Assembly: GCA_023409955.1 (NCBI GenBank)
Contig: JAEYQQ010000005.1
Span: 1 to 23,678 of the forward strand
Source: Bacillota bacterium
GTDB lineage: Bacteria; Bacillota; Clostridia; Christensenellales; Aristaeellaceae
DNA length: 23,678 nt
Reading direction: 5' to 3'
How positions within the stretch are numbered: the first letter of the stretch is position 1; each line of letters opens with the position of its first letter. The notes beneath the pieces are model-generated. The model saw only the letters and a program-made list of their open reading frames with translations. It did not search any database and was not told the origin of the DNA. The translations under genes and the position numbers were made by a program. Shown here piece by piece: positions 14,042 to 20,770 of the stretch.

Positions 14042-14641
14042 ATGAGTGTGGCAACAAAGCATACAACCGAACATAAGGGCTTCATCTATATCGAGACTTC
14101 ACGGCTTATTATCCGAGATCATAGAGCCGATGATCTTTCTACTCATCACTCCTTGCTCTCCGATCCCAAAGCCATGTACTATCTGCCAGATATTAAAACG
14201 AACACCATTGCTGAATCCAATGCCAACCTCACTTTTTCCATGAAAGAAATCGGTGACGCTTCACGCGCTCACGTATTCCTGCGCATGGAAGAAAAAGAAA
14301 CCGGCCTGCATGTAGGCGAAATCGGATATACGGTATCAACTTATACCCCTGTCGGCAAAATTGCCGACTTGGGGTATTTTTCTAATCCTCAATACTGGAA
14401 CCACGGTTATGTCACCGAAGCTGTTCAAGCACTGCTAGCTTTCGCCTTTTTACAAGATAACGTAATGCGAATATCCACAGGCTGTCTGAAAGAAAACATC
14501 GGGTCTGAACGGGTAATGCAAAAATGCGGTTTCATCAAAGAAGGAGAGCTCAAGCAATATGAATGGCATGACGGTACACTTAAGGACCGGGTGGTTTACC
14601 GTTTGCTCAGGGATGAGTGGCTTTCATCCAATCAATTATAA
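14042..14641 (+). CDS. GNAT family N-acetyltransferase (RimJ/RimL-like)
   Basis: The protein is 199 residues. It opens the domain with IETSRLIIRDHRADDL, followed by HVGEIGYTV, NPQYWNHGYVTEAVQALLAFAF (acetyl-CoA-binding region), and NIGSERVMQKCGFIKEGELKQYEWHDGTLKDRVVYRLLRDEW. This is the standard RimJ/RimL-type acetyltransferase layout. The substrate cannot be predicted. The ATG at 14042 has AAGGA close upstream. It is 41 nt after the DUF1622 gene and 41 nt before the HIT gene. The N-terminus has about 13 extra residues ahead of the domain. Confidence 0.88.
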   Translation: MSVATKHTTEHKGFIYIETSRLIIRDHRADDLSTHHSLLSDPKAMYYLPDIKTNTIAESNANLTFSMKEIGDASRAHVFLRMEEKETGLHVGEIGYTVSTYTPVGKIADLGYFSNPQYWNHGYVTEAVQALLAFAFLQDNVMRISTGCLKENIGSERVMQKCGFIKEGELKQYEWHDGTLKDRVVYRLLRDEWLSSNQL

Positions 14642-14682
14642 GACTGTTACTAACCACCAGTACCGATGTAAAGGAGGAGCCT

Positions 14683-15162
14683 ATGAGCTGCCTGATCTGT
14701 GAACGGATCGAATGGATCCGCCAGGGAACCAACCCTTATTTTGTAGCAGAGCTGGAAACTGGCTACGTTGTTCTGGGCGACCATCAGCATTTTCACGGCT
14801 ACACTTTGTTCTTGTGCAAGGCGCATGAAAGTGAACTGTTTCAGCTGCCCAAGGCTTTTCGGGAAAAGCATATGGCAGAGATGGTACTGGTATCCCAAGC
14901 TGTGTTTGAAGCATTTAAGCCAGAAAAGATGAACTATGAACTGCTGGGCAACGGCGACAGCCACATCCATTGGCACCTGTTTCCACGCACCACCGGAGAT
15001 ACGCCAAAAAAAGGCCCCGTATGGCTTTTGCCCATGGAAGTTATGTACCATGCTTCAAAAAAGCCCAACCCCGATACACTGACTAGTATGGCAGCATTGC
15101 TGAAAAGCCATATCAAGCGTCTCCAGGGTAACGCAAGCGATTTATGCGTAGAAGAAAGGTAG
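14683..15162 (+). CDS. HIT family protein (histidine-triad nucleotide hydrolase)
   Basis: The protein is 159 residues. It begins MSCLICERIEWI, has GYTLFLCKAHESELFQLP in the first half, and the triad motif SHIHWHLFPR at about residues 95-104. HIT proteins hydrolyse or transfer nucleotides on substrates such as diadenosine polyphosphates or AMP-amides; the specific substrate is unknown. The N-terminal CLIC and later cysteines are common in this subgroup and might bind zinc. The start is the ATG at 14683 with AAAGGAGG upstream; the frame extends 22 codons further but overlaps the GNAT gene without a ribosome site. It lies 8 nt before the next gene. Confidence 0.9.
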   Translation: MSCLICERIEWIRQGTNPYFVAELETGYVVLGDHQHFHGYTLFLCKAHESELFQLPKAFREKHMAEMVLVSQAVFEAFKPEKMNYELLGNGDSHIHWHLFPRTTGDTPKKGPVWLLPMEVMYHASKKPNPDTLTSMAALLKSHIKRLQGNASDLCVEER

Positions 15163-15170
15163 TGGCAGAA

Positions 15171-15683
15171 ATGGCAAAGCTTTATCAATTGGAAATCAAG
15201 GAACTGGGACCTTGGTGCATCGTTGGCAAAGCCATACAATCGCAAATAGACAGCGAAAACCCAGTACCCGCTTTCTGGGATGTATGCTTTGGCGATGGCA
15301 CCTTTGCTAAGCTGGAGAGCATGAAGGACTGGGTTCTCTGCCCTGACTATGTAGGCTTCATGACTGACTGGCAAGGTGGTGACGGCAAATTCACCTACAT
15401 TGTCGGTATGATGATGAAACATGGCTGTCCGCTGCCTGACGAGAGCTTCGTCAGCCGCACTGTGAACCCAAGCACCGCCGCCGTGGGCTTTATACAGGGC
15501 ATCTCCACCCAGGATGTATGCATGAATGCCCACGCACTTACACAGCATGCCATGGAGGAAAGGGGCTGCAGTGCAGAAGGTGCTGCCTGGTGCATGGAAC
15601 TGTACAATTGCCCACGCTTTACCACGCCGGATGAGCAGGGGCAAATCATACTTGATTACTACATACCCTGCGCAAGCAAATAA
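15171..15683 (+). CDS. GyrI-like / AraC effector-binding domain protein
   Basis: The protein is 170 residues, starting MAKLYQLEIKELGPWCIVGKAIQSQI. It has FWDVCFGDGTFAKLESMKDW, a segment containing YVGFMTDWQGGDGKFTYIVGMMM, and C-terminal MELYNCPRFTTPDEQGQIILDYYIPC. The pattern (beta-strand, 'VVG', FW...G, YIVG, Y-P......LDYYIP) is that of stand-alone GyrI-like/effector-binding domains, which bind small hydrophobic molecules. No DNA-binding domain is attached. The ATG at 15171 follows AAAGG; a GTG at 15162 is possible. It directly follows the HIT gene and is probably co-transcribed. The ligand is unknown. Confidence 0.7.
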   Translation: MAKLYQLEIKELGPWCIVGKAIQSQIDSENPVPAFWDVCFGDGTFAKLESMKDWVLCPDYVGFMTDWQGGDGKFTYIVGMMMKHGCPLPDESFVSRTVNPSTAAVGFIQGISTQDVCMNAHALTQHAMEERGCSAEGAAWCMELYNCPRFTTPDEQGQIILDYYIPCASK

Positions 15684-15748
15684 ACTTAACATGAAACAAA
15701 CTTAATCACCTCAATTCATATTTGATACAAATGAAGGAATGGTTAATT

Positions 15749-16762
15749 ATGCTCAAACGGTTCTTAAGCCTTATAGCTCTTCTGCTTTTCATTCCTGTTG
15801 CCGGTCTTGGCGCACCAAAGATCGCAGATGCAAGCTTTACACCAAGCACCAACGCTGTCAGCTATTCATTTATCGCTAGCGGCCAGGATTACGTCCATAT
15901 CATTTATAAAACCGCCCAAGAGTCCGGCAAAATCGTAGTCGAAGGGGAAAGCGGATATTTTTCAGGTGAGCTTCCGCTTCCCCTGACCTATGCCGGCAAC
16001 AATGTTAATATTACCCTACAGTCGCTGTCCGGCAGCAAGCTTGGTCAGTTTAAAACCAAAACAGCATATCCATCCGCCATGCCTCCCAAAGCCCCTGCAG
16101 AAAGCGGCCCATTGTCCGGTATCACCGTGTGCATTGACCCCGGTCATCAGCTAAAAGCCAAAGGCGGTAAAGAGCCCTTGGGGCCAGGACTCAAGGGAAC
16201 AAAGTCCCTGGTGATCGGCATGGCTGAGGGTGCAGTCACCAAGCGTACAGAAGCTGCCGTCGTATTGGAGATCGGCCTTCAATTACGTGATCTCCTTATG
16301 CAACGGGGTGCCAATGTGGTGATGACCCGTGATGTTATGGATAAAACCCTGACCAACCTGGAACGGGCAGCTATCGCCAATGATGCCGGTGCGGATATCA
16401 CCCTTCGTCTGCATGGCAATTCCAACAGCAGCAGCAAAAGCCACGGGATCATCATATACGGCCCCTCGCAATCTGATTATGCAAAGGCTGTCGCAGACAA
16501 CAATACGTATCTGGCCTGGGCACGTATTCTTTTAAACAGCATGCTGGAAACCACCGATGCAGACCGCGGCAATGCTGCACTGACGAACCGGTATGTGGGC
16601 AGCAACTGGTGCAAAATGCCTGTGTTCCTGGTAGAAATGGGGTATATGTCAAACCCGCAGGATGATCTGCTCTTATCCGATCCGGCGTATCAGCAAAAGC
16701 TCTGCCTAGGTATGGCTGACGGAATTGAAGCCATTTTGAAACAACAAGGACGGATCAAGTAG
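15749..16762 (+). CDS. Exported N-acetylmuramoyl-L-alanine amidase (Amidase_3)
   Basis: This 337-residue zinc amidase splits the lactyl-peptide bond in peptidoglycan. A signal peptide (MLKRFLSLIALLLFIPVAGLGA) is followed by a beta-rich N-terminal domain to about residue 110 and then the Amidase_3 domain. Predicted zinc and catalytic residues are His133 in IDPGHQ, Glu168 in KRTEAAVVLEIG, His222 in RLHGNS, and Glu296 in FLVEMGYMSNPQDD. The ATG at 15749 is chosen because the signal peptide begins there and GAAGGA lies ten nt upstream; earlier in-frame TTG/ATG codons (15722, 15731) would put a charged extension before it. A role in vegetative wall turnover or sporulation cannot be distinguished. 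Confidence 0.92.
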   Translation: MLKRFLSLIALLLFIPVAGLGAPKIADASFTPSTNAVSYSFIASGQDYVHIIYKTAQESGKIVVEGESGYFSGELPLPLTYAGNNVNITLQSLSGSKLGQFKTKTAYPSAMPPKAPAESGPLSGITVCIDPGHQLKAKGGKEPLGPGLKGTKSLVIGMAEGAVTKRTEAAVVLEIGLQLRDLLMQRGANVVMTRDVMDKTLTNLERAAIANDAGADITLRLHGNSNSSSKSHGIIIYGPSQSDYAKAVADNNTYLAWARILLNSMLETTDADRGNAALTNRYVGSNWCKMPVFLVEMGYMSNPQDDLLLSDPAYQQKLCLGMADGIEAILKQQGRIK

Positions 16763-16829
16763 TATTTCATTGCGCCATTTTCCAAAGCTGCCGGATGATT
16801 GTTCTCACGCCAATATGGGAGGGATTCGT

Positions 16830-17351
16830 ATGCGTCAGGATGAGATTATCGTCACATGCATTGACATGGCTCCCGGCAAACATCAGCAGGACCACGCGCC
16901 TTACGAGTACTTCAAGCAAGTGATTATGGGCGGTAAGGACAATGCCTGCCAGGTGGCCTTTTATTAAATACCGCCCCAAAGGTCTAACTATCCATACCAT
17001 TATCACACCAATGTTACCGAAGATTTTTACATCATCAGCGGGACAGGTGTTTTAAAAACCCTCGATGGCGAAAGAGCCATCAAGGCCGGGGATGCAGTGG
17101 TCTGCCCTCCTTATGAAAAAGGCGCTCACAAAATTACCAACACATCAGAAACAGAGTTGCTCGTGTATTTAGATGTGGATACAGTCAATGATACGGACAT
17201 CGCATTCTATCCCGACTCCAATAAGGTTGGCGTACTGGCACATGGTCACTATGCAGCGTTTTTCAGAAAGGAAGATGAAACGCCATATTATACTGGGGGT
17301 ATGCCCCTTTGCCGCAACACCTTACAGCATTCCCTAGTGCACCTGCCCTGA
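16830..17351 (+). pseudogene. Cupin domain protein interrupted by an in-frame TAA
   Basis: One continuous frame encodes a cupin-like protein. Before the stop it reads YEYFKQVIMGGKDNACQVAFY. After it comes IPPQRSNYPYHYHTNVTEDF, then YIISGTGVLKTLDGERAIKAGDAVVCPPYEKGAHKI and LVYLDVDTVNDTDIAFYPDSNKVGV. The two cupin motifs, including the metal-ligand HYH...EDFY, lie after the stop. TAA at 16965-16967 interrupts FY*IPP. Relatives I recall carry a Lys here (FYKIPP), so a single AAA-to-TAA change is likely. The ATG at 16830 has GGGAGGG six nt upstream. The 3' end overlaps the convergent ABC gene by 18 nt. If real, the product is truncated to 45 residues without the cupin core. Confidence 0.8.
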
Positions 17352-17993
17352 TGATACGGATATCCGCCTGCCTGCCCTGCCTGCCACAGTGGCATCATGG
17401 GTAATTAAGACAACAGTATGCCCCTTTTGGTGCAACCCCTCCCGCAGGGTCAAAACATCCCGGGTGGACTGTTCATCCAGGCTGCCGGTGGGTTCGTCTG
17501 CCAGCAGCACCTTGGGATTATGAATCAGTGCCCTGGCAATGGCTACCCGCTGCTGCTGACCACCAGACAATTGGGAAGGCTTGTGCCCCATTCGCTGTCC
17601 TAGCCCCCCCTGTCTTAAGGCCTCGGCTGCCCGCTCTTCCCTATCTTTTACCGGCACACCCTTGATCATCAAAGGGATCGCAACATTTTCAAGGGCTGTC
17701 AACCGTGGCAGCAAGTGAAAACCCTGAAATACAAAGCCGATCTTGCCGCTACGGATACCAGCCAGCTCATTGGCAGTAAGGCCGGATACATTCTGGCCGT
17801 CCAGCAGATATTCACCCGCCGTTGGCGTATCCAGACAACCGATGATATTCATTAGTGTTGATTTTCCCGAACCGCTGGGACCCACAATGGCCACATACTC
17901 CTGGGGATAGATATGAAGCGACACGTCATTTAGCGCATCTACATGCAGCCCCCCAAACGGGTATGTCTTGGTGATATGATTTAGCTGAATCAT
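17334..17993 (-). CDS. ABC transporter ATP-binding protein (MacB/LolD/YknY type)
   Basis: The 219-residue ATPase has MIQLNHITKTYPFG, Walker A GPSGSGKST (about 38-46), the Q-loop FVFQGFHLLPRLTALENVAIPL, signature LSGGQQQR (142-149), Walker B VLLADEPTGSLD (162-173), and switch LITHD. LLPRLTALENV and ADEPTGSLD are typical of the MacB/LolD branch that drives mechanotransmission or lipoprotein/peptide export. No permease gene is adjacent in the window, so it is an orphan or trans-acting subunit. The ATG at 17993 has GGAGG 7 nt upstream. Only 17 nt separate it from the strong hairpin upstream, leaving no room for an ordinary promoter between them. Its end overlaps the cupin pseudogene. Confidence 0.9.
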   Translation of the reverse strand: MIQLNHITKTYPFGGLHVDALNDVSLHIYPQEYVAIVGPSGSGKSTLMNIIGCLDTPTAGEYLLDGQNVSGLTANELAGIRSGKIGFVFQGFHLLPRLTALENVAIPLMIKGVPVKDREERAAEALRQGGLGQRMGHKPSQLSGGQQQRVAIARALIHNPKVLLADEPTGSLDEQSTRDVLTLREGLHQKGHTVVLITHDATVAGRAGRRISVSSGQVH

Positions 17994-18010
17994 TAGCCGG
18001 CCTCCAAACA

Positions 18011-18044
18011 AAAAATACCCTCAAAATAGTTTGAGGGTATTTTT
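18011..18044. terminator. Perfect 15-bp inverted repeat, bidirectional terminator
   Basis: AAAAATACCCTCAAA (18011-18025) is followed by the 4-nt loop ATAG and the exact inverse TTTGAGGGTATTTTT (18030-18044). Either strand gives a stem followed by a U-run. It begins about 27 nt after the dipeptidase stop on the minus strand, where it should end that transcript. It sits directly ahead of the ABC ATPase start region. Confidence 0.88.
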
Positions 18045-18070
18045 GTGATCTATACAATGGAGGCGACACT

Positions 18071-18964
18071 TCAAATCCTGGTAAAGTAATCCAAAAGATT
18101 TTGCCCTGCAATGCCTTCTATCACGGTTTCACTGTAACCTCTGCGGCGCATGCCGGAAATCAGGTTGGGCAGATCACCAGGGTGACGCAGCCCATCTGGA
18201 TACTCATCAATGCCGTCAAAATCGGAGCCAAATCCTACGATCTTCTCCCCGCCCATCTGGCAGATGTAGTCAACGTGGTCAAGAACCGTCTCATAGGTGG
18301 TGTTCCCCTTCCCCAGGAAAGCACCATAAAAGTTAATGCCAATATAGCCGCCCTCACGGATCAAAATGCGCAGCTGCTCATCCTTCAGGTTACGAAAGTG
18401 GGGCAGGAGCGCAGTGCAGCAGCTATGGGAGGCCATGGGTGCAACGTTTGTTTTTTGAAAAATGTCATAAAAACCCTGTTCGTTTAGGTGGGATACGTCC
18501 ACAGCAATCTTCAACCGCTGCATTTCCTTAACCACCTCAAGTCCATAGGTCGTAAGGCCATCCTTACTGCTACCCTTGGCGGGATACCCCAGGTCATTGT
18601 CATGATTCCAGGTGATGCCCGCAATACGGACACCCTTTTTCCGAAACGCTCTAACAGTCTCAATGCCGCCCTGAAAAACCTCGCCGCCCTCTACCGATAA
18701 AAGGATGGCTGTCTCGCCCTCTTTGGCGTCGGCTGGATCGTCAATCTGCTTAAAGCCCTGAGCCTTTAAAACCTCCAGCGCTTGAAGCTCTGCTTCCACA
18801 ATGCCCTTATAATCCCCTGCATTACCCTTTGGGCCGGTCCATAGCGCCATAACCTGCACCGTTACGCCACCGCGGCGTGCACGCTCCAGTGTAATATCCG
18901 GGGATGTGTTTTTTTTATAGCCCACTTCATACAGCGTATCTGAGTGGGTATCACATACATGCAT
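18071..18964 (-). CDS. Membrane dipeptidase (peptidase M19, renal dipeptidase family)
   Basis: This 297-residue zinc dipeptidase cleaves dipeptides, including ones with a D-residue. Metal ligands are visible: His7 and Asp9 in CDTHSDTL, Glu92 in LLSVEGGE, His159 in VDVSHL, His180 in ASHSCCTALL, and Asp248 in GFGSDFDGID. PHFRNLKDEQLRILIREGGYIGINFYGAFL is a family hallmark. The protein has no signal peptide, so it is probably cytosolic despite the family name. The ATG at 18964 follows AAGGAG by seven nt. It lies 58 nt after the GuaA-like gene on the same strand, likely in one transcript ended by the hairpin at 18011-18044. Confidence 0.93.
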   Translation of the reverse strand: MHVCDTHSDTLYEVGYKKNTSPDITLERARRGGVTVQVMALWTGPKGNAGDYKGIVEAELQALEVLKAQGFKQIDDPADAKEGETAILLSVEGGEVFQGGIETVRAFRKKGVRIAGITWNHDNDLGYPAKGSSKDGLTTYGLEVVKEMQRLKIAVDVSHLNEQGFYDIFQKTNVAPMASHSCCTALLPHFRNLKDEQLRILIREGGYIGINFYGAFLGKGNTTYETVLDHVDYICQMGGEKIVGFGSDFDGIDEYPDGLRHPGDLPNLISGMRRRGYSETVIEGIAGQNLLDYFTRI

Positions 18965-19022
18965 AAATGAACTCCTTAAAAATGCATAACAGTATTCTAA
19001 TGCCAGATTTTATGGTCGCTGG

Positions 19023-20495
19023 TTATTGCCATTCTATCCCCGCAAAGTTATGGCTGGGCGTCAAATCATACAGTACACGTACAACCTGTGGCAGCGCTTT
19101 CAAAATCCGCAGAGAAACCCGTTCTAAAAGGTCAGATGGCAGTCTGGCTGCCATAGCTGTGGAACTTTCGCTTGCATGGACTGCGCGAAGGCAAATAGCA
19201 ATACCATTTAAGCCATGTTCACCTAAATCGCTAAGCACGGCAAAGTGTTTCCAAAGGCGCTTACCTTGACCGCTTTGGGCAATCTCTTCCTGAAATATGG
19301 CATCCGCCTCACGAAGGATGGAAAGGCGCTGGGCAGTAACATTCCCCATGACTCTAAGCGCAAGACCTGCGCCAGGAAAAGGCTGCCGCAAGCAAATCTC
19401 AGGCGCCATGCCCAATTCCTCACCTACACGTCTGATCTCATCCTTGAACAATTCCTTCACAGGCTCTACCAGCACTGCCTGGCGGTAACGCTCATTCAAG
19501 CTCAAGCGGCTATCTGCACCCATGCCATCGGGGGAGTCAGAATAATTGGTCCCCTGCATAAGGACAGTGGCCCTGGGTGCTTTGCCAGCCTCCGCACTCA
19601 AAACATCCTGCAGCAGGCGGGAGATTACCCGCTTTTTCCGGCCTGGCTCCACAATGCCGGACAGTTCCCGAAGAAACCGGTCAGCAGCATCCACCCGCTC
19701 GATATTCAGTCGTAGCACATCCCTGTAATAGGACATGACAAAATCACTTTCACCCTTGCGCATAAGGCCAGTATCCACATAGATACACTTCAAGCGCGCC
19801 CCGACGGCATGATGGCCCAGCATGGCGCAAACACCACTATCAACACCGCCGGATACGGAGCAGAGCACTTCCCCATCGCCTGCCATACGGCGGATTTCTT
19901 CTACCGCGCGGGTGATAAATGCTGCACTATCCCACCAGGCGGTACAGCCGCAAATCTTCATGGCAAAATTGGCCAATATCAAAATACCGTCAGGATCATT
20001 CTGTTCTACCTGAAACTGCAAACCGAACAGCTTTTTTTCTGTTTGCGCATAACCGATAACGGTTTCATTTGACCAAGCCGCTGCCACAAGATTGTCACTG
20101 AGCGTAAGCGGGCGAACAAAAGACATCATCCGCTCCCCTTCTGCTGCTTCCTCAAACAATGGGAAATCATATTGATAGGTAACCGTTTCTGCACTTTGCT
20201 CAAGATATGTGTTCTCCGCCTGTCCCCCAAGCATCCCGCACATGACAGCCGCCGCATCCCCCAGTGCCAAAACAGGAAGCCCCAGTTCAAGCAGCTCCGG
20301 TTGAAACCCCGGTAAACTAAGCGCACCTTGGGAACCGCCAGCCAGAACAAGACCCAGCGGTTCCTGTTCCTTTACTTCATCCGGTGAGATATCTCCGGGT
20401 ACGATTTTGCAAAATACCCGCTCTGCCCGAAGCTTGCGCGCTACCGAACGGCCGTAAGCTCCATCAAAGCTGATAATCAGCACCATATCCCGCAT
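19023..20495 (-). CDS. guaA-like: Divergent GuaA-like protein (GMP synthase homologue lacking glutaminase residues)
   Basis: The 490-residue protein has GuaA architecture: GATase-like domain (1-185), ATP-pyrophosphatase domain (about 195-380) and dimerisation domain (380-490). Conserved parts are SGGVDS (215-220), YVDTGLMRKGE, VEPVKELFKDEIRRVGEELG, RQPFPGAGLALRVMG and a terminal GIEWQ. Key residues are missing. The nucleophile motif GICYG reads ALGDA, so Cys is Gly79. The QFHPE motif reads QFQVE, so His is Gln162. The segment holding KSHHNVGGLP in normal GuaA is replaced and about ten residues shorter (321-338). GDxRxY is absent, and KPPATIEWE is SHNFAGIEWQ. It is next to guaB. It may be an ammonia-only GMP synthase or an enzyme with another substrate. 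The ATG at 20495 has GGGAGG upstream. Confidence 0.82.
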   Translation of the reverse strand: MRDMVLIISFDGAYGRSVARKLRAERVFCKIVPGDISPDEVKEQEPLGLVLAGGSQGALSLPGFQPELLELGLPVLALGDAAAVMCGMLGGQAENTYLEQSAETVTYQYDFPLFEEAAEGERMMSFVRPLTLSDNLVAAAWSNETVIGYAQTEKKLFGLQFQVEQNDPDGILILANFAMKICGCTAWWDSAAFITRAVEEIRRMAGDGEVLCSVSGGVDSGVCAMLGHHAVGARLKCIYVDTGLMRKGESDFVMSYYRDVLRLNIERVDAADRFLRELSGIVEPGRKKRVISRLLQDVLSAEAGKAPRATVLMQGTNYSDSPDGMGADSRLSLNERYRQAVLVEPVKELFKDEIRRVGEELGMAPEICLRQPFPGAGLALRVMGNVTAQRLSILREADAIFQEEIAQSGQGKRLWKHFAVLSDLGEHGLNGIAICLRAVHASESSTAMAARLPSDLLERVSLRILKALPQVVRVLYDLTPSHNFAGIEWQ

Positions 20496-20550
20496 AAGAG
20501 CACCTCCCGGTTTATTACATAAAGACTACCATTCGACGTTGGCATGGCAA

Positions 20551-20613
20551 TTCCTGCATTGATGCAAGATAGAGACATGTCTATAGTCTATTGTAGAAAA
20601 AAATACCATGTCT
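20551..20613. promoter_or_regulatory. Palindromic motifs upstream of the GuaA-like gene
   Basis: This 275-bp gap holds TGCATTGATGCA (20555-20566, inverted repeat), the 10-bp palindrome AGACATGTCT (20573-20582), and a second CATGTCT at 20607-20613, 31 bp (about three helical turns) from the first. They lie 60-120 bp before the GuaA-like start and could be operator sites. No convincing promoter pair was found here, and no known regulator motif was recognised. Confidence 0.25.
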
Positions 20614-20717
20614 TTATTCAGAATATTGAAAAAACATTGATATCTATTTTCAGAAATCGGACTCGTCAAGTGAAGGAAAACTCGAATAAATGGTAGTGTT
20701 TCTTTTTCAATAAATTA

Positions 20718-20743
20718 CGAGGGGAAACCAAAGTTCCCCCTCG
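20718..20743 (-). terminator. Hairpin after guaB
   Basis: On the minus strand CGAGGGGGAA and TTCCCCTCG pair with one extra G bulged out, 28 nt past the guaB stop. The following sequence GTAATTTATT is only moderately U-rich. It is a probable weak terminator between guaB and the GuaA-like gene. Confidence 0.5.
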
Positions 20744-20770
20744 CAGTTTATATACGCCATTATCGAAAGA

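Noticed and set aside
14934..15692. 252-residue minus-strand open frame
   Set aside because: It is a shadow of the HIT and GyrI-like genes. The plus-strand frames carry the HIT triad and good ribosome sites; this one has neither motif nor context.
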